Positions 1-4,813 of a stretch of 7,092 nt of DNA are shown here, one piece after another (position 1 is the stretch's first letter; each line of letters begins with the position of its first letter). Below the pieces are notes generated by a model. The model was not told the origin of the DNA, did no database searches, and saw only the letters and a program-made list of their open reading frames with translations. The stretch is from Actinomycetota bacterium (lineage in GTDB: Bacteria; Actinomycetota; Actinomycetes; UBA12327), in contig DPWC01000132.1 in NCBI GenBank assembly GCA_003529305.1, positions 1 through 7,092 of the forward strand. Direction: 5' to 3'. The position numbers and the translations under genes are program-made.

Positions 1-161
1 GTATCGCTACTGGGGGCAGGCCAGTCTGGAGCGTTAACACGCATCTCAGCTCAACGAGCTAACTGTAGCATGAGCCTGTTGCGCAGCCTGTAGCGGTTTA
101 CGGGGAGATTGCTGAGAACCTTGCGCAGCTCGTCAGCGGCGAGGGTCTTTGTCTGTGCCAC
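1..161 (-). pseudogene. Tyrosine recombinase (phage-type integrase) remnant
   Basis: Read on the minus strand from a GTG at 161, the frame gives V-A-Q-T-K-T-L-A-A-D-E-L-R-K-V-L, then R-N-R-L-M-L-Q-L-A-R, and hits TGA at 53-51. After the stop the same frame continues A-E-M-R-V. This follows the order seen where the core-binding and catalytic domains of short site-specific integrases meet: a 'KTL..DE.RRVL' stretch, then 'RNR.MLL..', then 'W-A-G-M-R-V-G-E', which contains the first catalytic arginine. The TGA sits where that family usually has Trp, so a TGG-to-TGA nonsense change fits. Similarity fades after M-R-V. No complete catalytic set is visible and the left edge cuts the sequence. A GGAG lies upstream of the GTG at reasonable spacing. 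I read it as a dead recombinase gene. The family call comes from recognised motifs only, so confidence is moderate. Confidence 0.42.
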
Positions 162-229
162 TGCTGCTATCGCTCCAAAACCTAATTGTTGATGTGTGGC
201 AGATTGGCCGCCCGTCGAAAGCGTATTTT

Positions 230-1006
230 CTATTGAGAAAGGTATTTTAGGAGTTCTTGCATGGGGTCTTTTGCAATCGTTACGCCACCGCTAAATGGCC
301 GATCAAAAGAAACAATGATGGATAATGGCAGAGAGACTGTCACCGCGAAGAGCGCTACCGCACAGATAGCGACAGTAAACGTTCCGCTGAGCGTGAGTGC
401 GATGCCAATCATCAATAGGATGCTGAGAACAATGATGGACGCCCATACGATTGGGGCAACCTGCGTTTGGCTACTGCGAAATCTGTTCATCCGCGCAGTG
501 GCAACTTCCGAGAGAGCTCCAAGTATAAACTGCTGCCCCAATCGCTCGCTTTGAGTGTTGGGTTCGAACGCGATTGCTGACTTGATCGCAGCAAGGCCGG
601 GAGCGCGATAGAGAGTGGAGGCATATTCCGCCGACATCAGCTTCCACTCAACGTCTAGAACATGGCGAATATGTTCTTTCACCCCAGTCAAAATCCTGTT
701 CCGGCTGCTTTCGGGAAGCAGGCTGCTGGCTGAAGCTATTTGATTGAGCTGTGTTGTCTCCTGATATAGCGCCCGCGAAGCTGCATCGAAGTTCTCCCAT
801 TCTCGTTGAGTAAGGAATCCCAAAATAAGTCCGAGGATCGTTCCCATTGGGACAATCGCTGTCGACATGGTGGCGAAGGTGACGTCTGCGAAGCGGGCCT
901 TTGCCAACCTGGCGGCACATAAGACGACCGCCGCACATAGTGCGGCGATAGAGATAACAATCAAAAAGATACTTTGTTGCGATTGCTCTTGAATGAAGTT
1001 CAGCAT
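230..1006 (-). CDS. DUF4239-type integral membrane protein
   Basis: A protein of 258 residues and unknown biochemical function, expected in the inner membrane. It has two N-terminal hydrophobic segments (about residues 13-35 and 50-67), a soluble helical middle, and two C-terminal segments (about 184-208 and 210-233). The middle holds W-E-N-F-D-A-A-S-R-A-L-Y-Q-E, an L-P-E-S turn and a later V-E-W-K-L-M. The protein ends with S-F-D-R-P-F-S-G-G and then V-T-I-A-K-D-P. This order (early 'GF...W..f..A...v..E', central 'EW', late 'D.PF.G....P') is the layout I associate with the bestrophin-like DUF4239 family. I chose the ATG at 1006 because AGGCGAG lies just upstream. The frame stays open to a TTG at 1048, but that start has no visible ribosome site. 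It is divergent from the acylase gene. Family placement is from memory of motifs; no function is claimed. Confidence 0.72.
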   Translation of the reverse strand: MLNFIQEQSQQSIFLIVISIAALCAAVVLCAARLAKARFADVTFATMSTAIVPMGTILGLILGFLTQREWENFDAASRALYQETTQLNQIASASSLLPESSRNRILTGVKEHIRHVLDVEWKLMSAEYASTLYRAPGLAAIKSAIAFEPNTQSERLGQQFILGALSEVATARMNRFRSSQTQVAPIVWASIIVLSILLMIGIALTLSGTFTVAICAVALFAVTVSLPLSIIVSFDRPFSGGVTIAKDPMQELLKYLSQ

Positions 1007-1112
1007 GTACTCGCCTGCACCTTGTGGCGATCCCGGTCCGTGGGCCAAAGAACAGTCATTTTGGCCATCTCACGGTGTCGCCACAGAAAAGCGTAGGATA
1101 GGGTGCAGGTGG

Positions 1113-1132
1113 GCGGCAAGTTCGCTTGCCGC
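1113..1132. repeat. Perfect 8-bp hairpin with TTCG loop
   Basis: GCGGCAAG is followed by the loop TTCG and then its exact reverse complement CTTGCCGC. As RNA this would be a stable stem with a UUCG tetraloop, though closed by G-C rather than the extra-stable C-G pair. No T-run follows on either strand, so it is not a standard intrinsic terminator. It lies about 315 bp upstream of the acylase start and about 107 bp upstream of the DUF4239 start. A leader structure or a regulator site are both possible. Confidence 0.5.
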
Positions 1133-1224
1133 TCTGGACGGGGTAACCCGACCGCACCCGCCTGCCAGCGGCACCGTTCTTGAGAAATCAACAATAAGCC
1201 AGACTGCTGCTGCTCGAGTGGTGA

Positions 1225-1443
1225 TTGGTTTTTCGGATCGACCGAAGCCGGCGCGAACATTGGGATGCCCTATCGCCAGTGGCATCTGCGGCGAATGTCT
1301 TGATGCACACTTCCAGTTCGGCTTGCGGTGGGGCAAACGCAGGGCAACTGCTCAATACAGCCATTATGGGGGCATCTTTGACTGGCGCCTACTGGATCGC
1401 TCGGGGCGGATTGCAGATATTCCGCGCCCATACAGAGAGGTAA
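1225..1443 (+). CDS. Possible small membrane protein or 3' remnant (weak)
   Basis: An open frame of 72 codons whose TAA ends 3 bp before the acylase ATG. The acylase ribosome site GAGAGG overlaps its last codons. The C-terminal part, about residues 45-66, reads N-T-A-I-M-G-A-S-L-T-G-A-Y-W-I-A-R-G-G-L and could form one membrane helix, ending F-R-A-H-T-E-R. The only start at the 5' end is a TTG directly after a stop codon, with no ribosome site. Internal ATGs (for example at 1303) also lack one. The close spacing to the acylase and the helix-like tail favour coding; the poor start argues against it. It may be the surviving 3' end of a larger gene. I do not recognise a family. Confidence 0.2.
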   Translation: MVFRIDRSRREHWDALSPVASAANVLMHTSSSACGGANAGQLLNTAIMGASLTGAYWIARGGLQIFRAHTER

Positions 1444-1446
1444 CAA

Positions 1447-2523
1447 ATGCATTTCCGCCGCTGGAAAATGGCTCTTGCGGTTGCGACCGCGCTGGTGACT
1501 GCCTGCAACTATGCCGATGCGTGCACGTCGATTGTGCTGAACGGCAATGATGGTGGTCGAGTGTATGGACGCACCATGGAGTTTGGCATTCCACTCCATT
1601 CGCAGATCCTGCAGATGCCACGGGGGTACGCCCACCAAGGCGTTGGTCCGGATGGAGTCAGCGGCACAGGTAAAGCGTGGACTGGCAAATATGCGGTCAT
1701 CGGCGCCAACCTGTTCGGTATGCCCATCTATGTCGACGGCATGAACGAAGTTGGGCTCGCAGGTGGTCTTTTGAATGCCCCTAACAGTGCTCACTATCAG
1801 ACAGTGCCGAGTGGGCAAGAGGCAAACAGCATCGCGCCTCAGCAACTGTTGACCTACGTTCTGACCAACTTCTCGACGGTTGCCGAGGTGAAGGAAGGAC
1901 TGTCGAAGATCCTCGTCAATAATTCACAGATGAAGGAGTGGGGCGGCACACCCAGAGCCCACATGACCATTCACGATGCCAAGGGCGATAGTATCGTAGT
2001 GGAATATCTTGAGGGACGCCTCGTAATCACGAACAACGTAATCGGCGTCATGACAAACGATCCGCCGTTCGCTTGGCACCTCGCCAATATTGGCAACTAC
2101 GTCAACTTGAGTGGTGCGGATAAGGATGCGCTGAAGGTAAAGGGGGCGACCTTCCCGGCGGCCAGTTCCGGCAACGGCATGCATGGATTGCCTGGCAGCA
2201 TGTTGAGCTCAGATCGCTTTGTGCGTGCGGCCGCCTATGTGCTCAACACACCGGCAGAAGCTGCCACAGATGTTCAGCGCACTCGCGCCTGGCACATTTT
2301 GAACAACTTCGATATTCCCTTCGGTTCAATCTACCTGAAATCATCGAGCGGTTACGGCGGTGGAGCCAATGCCTATGAGATCACGGAGTGGACAGCAGTG
2401 GCCGACATGAAGAGCAAGACCTATAGCATTCGTTCCTTCGAGAACCCCGGCGTCGTGACCGTCGACTTCAAGAGCTTCGATCTTGATGGAAAGTCTACAA
2501 AGAGTACTCCGCTGCTCAAGTAG
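1447..2523 (+). CDS. Exported linear amide C-N hydrolase (penicillin V acylase / choloylglycine hydrolase family)
   Basis: A protein of 358 residues in the Ntn-hydrolase family that cleaves linear amides. Known substrates of relatives are penicillin V, conjugated bile salts and, in some Gram-negative members, acyl-homoserine lactones. The N-terminus is basic (R4, R5, K7), then hydrophobic to about residue 19, and ends Y-A-D-A before C26. C26 is the expected nucleophile, which must become N-terminal. The family arginine follows 16 residues later (R42, in Y-G-R-T-M-E-F). Other family landmarks are D-G-M-N-E-V-G-L-A-G-G (98-107), N110, N204 in V-M-T-N-D-P, and R257 in S-S-D-R-F-V-R. The length suits family members with a signal peptide. 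Ribosome site GAGAGG lies 6 bases before the ATG. Location is probably periplasmic or envelope-bound. A lipobox-like V-T-A-C ends at C20, which complicates the processing site. The substrate cannot be told from sequence. No intrinsic terminator follows. Confidence 0.93.
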   Translation: MHFRRWKMALAVATALVTACNYADACTSIVLNGNDGGRVYGRTMEFGIPLHSQILQMPRGYAHQGVGPDGVSGTGKAWTGKYAVIGANLFGMPIYVDGMNEVGLAGGLLNAPNSAHYQTVPSGQEANSIAPQQLLTYVLTNFSTVAEVKEGLSKILVNNSQMKEWGGTPRAHMTIHDAKGDSIVVEYLEGRLVITNNVIGVMTNDPPFAWHLANIGNYVNLSGADKDALKVKGATFPAASSGNGMHGLPGSMLSSDRFVRAAAYVLNTPAEAATDVQRTRAWHILNNFDIPFGSIYLKSSSGYGGGANAYEITEWTAVADMKSKTYSIRSFENPGVVTVDFKSFDLDGKSTKSTPLLK

Positions 2524-2614
2524 CTACGCCCAATAGCGCAAGGCTTTTGTCAAAAGGAGCCAGACGCAGACCTGTTCCGGGAAGTCGTTGTTTCCATTGG
2601 TCGTTGATGAAATA

Positions 2615-2628
2615 GCACATCGATGTGC
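2615..2628. promoter_or_regulatory. 14-bp perfect palindrome, possible operator
   Basis: GCACATCGATGTGC equals its own reverse complement. It lies 92 bp past the acylase stop and directly abuts the first repeat copy. A dimeric regulator could bind such a site, but no adjacent promoter is visible, and a 14-bp palindrome can occur by chance. The role is unassigned. Confidence 0.3.
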
Positions 2629-2631
2629 AGG

Positions 2632-2661
2632 TTCTGCCTGGGTTTGGGATGCGAGCGATGG
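2632..2661 (+). repeat. Imperfect repeat copy A
   Basis: A 30-base core beginning TTCTGCCTGGGTTTGGG. It matches copy C at 25 of 30 positions and copy B at 23 of 30. Upstream similarity reaches back to the GTGC at 2625-2628, but copy A lacks two bases there. On the minus strand it can be read as A-R-I-P-N-P-G-R-T-C. Confidence 0.5.
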
Positions 2662-2670
2662 CGCTCGCAT
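2649..2670. repeat. 9-bp-stem hairpin downstream of the acylase gene
   Basis: ATGCGAGCG, loop ATGG, then CGCTCGCAT form a perfect stem. The base after the stem starts TTGGGG rather than a T-run, so this is at best a weak or factor-assisted terminator for the acylase transcript. The left arm is part of repeat copy A, while the right arm is not shared with copies B or C. The hairpin is therefore specific to this copy. Confidence 0.4.
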
Positions 2671-2728
2671 TTGGGGTGCGGCGGTCTGAACGATCTCGGA
2701 AATCGCGCCCATAGTTTGGGCTGCAGAT

Positions 2729-3049
2729 CTAACGGGATATTTTCGCAAGCCGCTCTGCCCTGGCCAACACATTACGGGTAAAGCGCACCAGGCTTTGTTC
2801 CATTTCGACAACAAGGAAGCGGCGGTTGCGATTTTCCTCAGCCATTGCTTCCGGAGGCAGATTGTCTCCGCCCTGAGCTGCATCCTGTTCGCCGCGTGAA
2901 CGGTAGTGATTGTTGACGAATAGACAGGCTTCGAGGATTGGCCTTAACCAAAGTACAAAGATCTCATTGAGGTCTAAGTTTCCGGTTGAGAGCTTCGTGT
3001 TCCTGAGTCTTTTCCAGAACAGATATACGGTGCGTAGGTTTTGCCTCGG
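2729..3049 (-). pseudogene. Start-less coding-like frame, probable broken gene of unknown family
   Basis: Between TAA at 3052-3050 and TAG at 2731-2729 the minus strand is open for 106 codons, but contains no ATG, GTG or TTG before M69. The middle reads N-L-D-L-N-E-I-F-V-L-W-L-R-P-I-L-E, then A-C-L-F-V-N-N-H-Y-R-S-R-G-E-Q. A linker rich in D, G and P follows, then E-E-N-R-N-R-R-F-L-V-V-E-M-E-Q-S and R-N-V-L-A-R-A-E-R-L-A-K. This looks like a natural protein: hydrophobic helix, acidic linker, amphipathic basic helix. The same frame has only two stops between about 3290 and 2516, where about ten would be expected by chance. I do not recognise the family. It could be a 5'-truncated or frameshifted gene, or a chance open frame. 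Confidence 0.33.
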
Positions 3050-3069
3050 TTAGGTTTGCGGGCGATGAG
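3027..3069 (+). repeat. Imperfect repeat copy B
   Basis: A 43-base unit beginning ACGGTGCG and containing TTTTGCCTCGGTTAGG. It matches copy C without gaps at 30 of 43 positions. Its minus-strand reading A-R-K-P-N-R-G-K-T-Y resembles those of A and C but lies in a different frame. The in-frame stop that bounds the start-less frame at 2729-3049 falls inside this copy. Confidence 0.45.
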
Positions 3070-3177
3070 ACTCTCTTCGCAGGCAGGTTCGGCCATGCAA
3101 TGCAGCCAATTTGGTGACAATGAATGCGGACAAGGCCTGCGGCTCAATTAAGGATTGCCGCGGTGTGTTGCTAAGTG

Positions 3178-3220
3178 ACGGTGCGCATATTTTGCCTGGA
3201 TTTGGAATGCGAACGACGGA
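3178..3220 (+). repeat. Imperfect repeat copy C
   Basis: A 43-base unit beginning ACGGTGCG and containing TTTTGCCTGGATTTGG, 151 bp after copy B in the same orientation and 61 bp before the transporter ATG. Its core differs from copy A at five positions, all of them transitions. The minus-strand reading is V-R-I-P-N-P-G-K-I-C, in the same frame as copy A. Confidence 0.5.
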
Positions 3221-3280
3221 CCTCGATTCACTTGATGGAGAAATCCGAGCCTCACGGCTTGATGTTGGAACTGCCGAGTG

Positions 3281-4528
3281 ATGCAGCTCGGTATTTTGGG
3301 ATTCATTGCGATCCCTGCTTTCGCTTGGCTTCTCAGCGAGAAGCGTCAGGCCGTGTCATGGCGTACGGTCGTGTCTGGTGTACTTCTGCAGTTGGCACTG
3401 GCCGTCACGTTCCTGAAGTTTCCGCCGGCGATTTCCCTGATCCAATTCGGCAACCGCGCAGCCAATGCGATTCAGGCGGCGACCGAGGCGGGTACGGGAT
3501 TCGTGTTCGGGTACCTCGGTGGTGGGCCGCTGCCTTTCAGCGCAATCAATCCTGGGGCCAGTTTCGTCCTTGCCTTCAATGCCCTGCCGATCGTGCTGGT
3601 GATCAGTGCGCTGGCCTCCCTGCTTTTCTACTGGGGAATAATGCAGCGGGTTGCCGGCATGTTCGGTTGGCTGATCCGGCGCTGGATGGGGATTAGCGGA
3701 CCACTGGCGCTAGGTGCCGCGGTGCACGTATTCGTGGGCATGGTGGAGGCGCCGCTTTTGCTACGGCCCTATCTCGCGAGAATGTCGCGAGGCGAGATCT
3801 TCGCGTTGATGAGTTGCGGTATGGCCGGCGTCGCCGGCACTGTAATGATCATCTATTCGCAGCTCCTGGATGCGCTGATTCCCAATGCACTCGGGAACAT
3901 TCTGGTCGCATCCGTAATAAGTACACCGGCCGCTCTTTCGCTGGCGGCTCTCATGGTTCCATCTGGCTCGTCGACACAGGCGAGCCAGACTGGCCTGACG
4001 ATGGAGAGCGCGCCCCGAAGCGCCGTGGATGCCCTCGTGAAGGGAACCACGGCTGGTATACCCGTACTGACCGGAATTGTAGCCACTCTTGTCGTTTCGA
4101 TCGCAATCGTGGCGCTGATCAATCATGCCCTTGCATTGCTGCCGATGGTCTCGAACAGTCCAATTACCCTGCAGCGAATCTTCTCCTACATGTTCATGCC
4201 AGTACTTTGGCTGATGGGTATACCAGGGCAGGAGCTGCATGCTGCCGCGCACCTGATGGCGACCAAAACCGTACTGAACGAGTTCGTTGCCTACCAGACG
4301 TTTGCGACCCTGCCCGCGGATACCTTCGGGACTCGATCACGAATGATACTCAGTTATGCCCTTTGCGGCTTCGCCAACTTCGGGAGTGCGGGAATCATGA
4401 TCGGCAGCATGAGCGTAATCCTGCCGGAACGCGCGGCCGAGGTGGCCCGATTGGGCGTGCTGTCCATCGTCTCTGGCACGATGGCTACCTGCATGAGCGG
4501 CGCGTTGATTGGCGTGCTTTTGGGATAG
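3281..4528 (+). CDS. Concentrative nucleoside transporter, CNT/NupC family
   Basis: A protein of 415 residues that should import nucleosides or a related small solute with H+ or Na+ across the inner membrane. The N-terminus fits a complete CNT start: short helix, then L-L-S-E-K-R-Q-A-V. Family landmarks in order: F-V-F-G-Y-L-G-G-G (74-82), N-A-L-P-I-V-L-V-I-S (100-109), V-F-V-G-M-V-E-A-P-L-L-L-R-P-Y-L (150-165), D-A-L-V-K-G-T (250-256), T-K-T-V-L-N-E-F-V-A-Y (328-338) and C-G-F-A-N-F-G-S (362-369). The binding glutamates E156 and E334 and the F-x-N-x-x-S residues near 364-369 are kept. The usual Q-T before E156 is M-V here, so the substrate may differ. ATG 3281 was preferred over the preceding GTG at 3278; GGAA at 3267-3270 is a weak ribosome site. 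It stands alone, with large gaps on both sides. Confidence 0.93.
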   Translation: MQLGILGFIAIPAFAWLLSEKRQAVSWRTVVSGVLLQLALAVTFLKFPPAISLIQFGNRAANAIQAATEAGTGFVFGYLGGGPLPFSAINPGASFVLAFNALPIVLVISALASLLFYWGIMQRVAGMFGWLIRRWMGISGPLALGAAVHVFVGMVEAPLLLRPYLARMSRGEIFALMSCGMAGVAGTVMIIYSQLLDALIPNALGNILVASVISTPAALSLAALMVPSGSSTQASQTGLTMESAPRSAVDALVKGTTAGIPVLTGIVATLVVSIAIVALINHALALLPMVSNSPITLQRIFSYMFMPVLWLMGIPGQELHAAAHLMATKTVLNEFVAYQTFATLPADTFGTRSRMILSYALCGFANFGSAGIMIGSMSVILPERAAEVARLGVLSIVSGTMATCMSGALIGVLLG

Positions 4529-4676
4529 CTTTTGCTCTTCCATTGCCTGCTCTCGGTTGTGTGGCCTTCAGAAGAACCATTTTGGTTCCGATAGAAGCGA
4601 CATCTTTGACAAAGTTGACGACTTCTTCTTTTGGGTGATGTTCCATTCCGTCTCAAATGACGTCCAGCGGCGAAAA

Positions 4677-4694
4677 CCGCCCGCACAAGGGCGG
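4677..4694. repeat. 6-bp inverted repeat CCGCCC / GGGCGG
   Basis: CCGCCC and GGGCGG are separated by GCACAA. The following bases CAATTT are not a T-run, so terminator function for the transporter transcript is doubtful. It lies about 150 bp past the transporter stop. Confidence 0.25.
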
Positions 4695-4789
4695 CAATTT
4701 GGAGAGGCGAGCATTGTGGCCCGCCCATTCGGTTGCGTGAGCTGCAAGCCCATGGCGTCGTCCCGGCAGTTTGGCGCATTTGGGCGATT

Positions 4790-4807
4790 GGTGAGTTCTT
4801 GGTGAGT
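4790..4807 (+). promoter_or_regulatory. Tandem TGGTGAGT ribosome-site duplication at the sulfatase start
   Basis: The string TGGTGAGT occurs twice within about 20 bases. The second copy serves as the Shine-Dalgarno for the ATG at 4814. The first copy is at suitable distance from the GTG at 4802, which itself lies inside the second copy. The two starts differ by four residues ahead of the signal peptide (V-S-K-K). I favour the ATG, but the sequence does not settle it. Confidence 0.4.
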
Positions 4808-4813
4808 AAGAAA

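Larger units (their letters stand above)
1007..1446. other. Divergent intergenic region, 440 bp
   Basis: This stretch separates the divergent DUF4239 and acylase genes and should hold both promoters. I found no convincing sigma-70 pair: a TTGACT at 1378-1383 has no matching -10 box at normal spacing. The region holds a strong 8-bp hairpin at 1113-1132. A short plus-strand open frame (1225-1443) ends just before the acylase start. A longer plus-strand frame runs across 993-1550, but it overlaps both neighbours and has no recognisable motif. Confidence 0.6.
2524..3280. other. Gene-poor stretch with repeats and a probable gene remnant, 757 bp
   Basis: No intact gene with a usable start was found here. 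The stretch holds a 14-bp palindrome (2615-2628), a 9-bp-stem hairpin (2649-2670), three copies of an imperfect repeat (2632-2661, 3027-3069, 3178-3220), and a coding-like minus-strand frame without a start (2729-3049). Two nominal frames, 2524-2883 minus and 3175-3696 plus, show no family motifs. The latter runs far into the transporter gene in the wrong frame. The region should also carry the transporter promoter, but I cannot point to a convincing one. Confidence 0.55.
4529..4813. other. Intergenic region between transporter and sulfatase, 285 bp
   Basis: No gene was found. The region has overlapping -35-like hexamers, TTGACA at 4606-4611 and TTGACG at 4615-4620. The bases at normal -10 spacing (GATGTT near 4637) are poor, so a promoter is only possible. 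A short inverted repeat, CCGCCC / GGGCGG, lies at 4677-4694. The distance argues that the sulfatase has its own promoter rather than reading through from the transporter. Confidence 0.4.

Noticed and set aside
58..73. Similarity of 58-73 to 6483-6498 (14 of 16 bases, GCTAACT..AGCATGA), possible flanking direct repeat
   Set aside because: It is short and imperfect, does not extend on either side, and no element with matching ends lies between. It is probably chance.
993..1550. 185-codon plus-strand open frame across the divergent region
   Set aside because: It overlaps the 5' ends of both flanking genes, has no ribosome site or family motif, and its Cys/Arg/Trp-rich composition looks like out-of-frame reading.
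2549..2561. CTTTTG / CAAAAG inverted repeat as an acylase terminator
   Set aside because: The arms are separated by a single base, the stem is AT-rich and there is no T-run after it, so it cannot form a normal intrinsic terminator.
2524..2883. 119-codon minus-strand frame downstream of the acylase
   Set aside because: No recognisable motif. It overlaps in another frame the more protein-like start-less frame at 2729-3049, and the repeat copy and hairpin lie within it.
3175..3696. 173-codon plus-strand frame overlapping the transporter start
   Set aside because: Most of it lies inside the transporter gene in a different frame. Its beginning is repeat copy C.
3814..4638. 274-codon plus-strand frame inside the transporter gene
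   Set aside because: It is an out-of-frame shadow of a clear CNT gene, rich in Arg, Cys and His with no domain.
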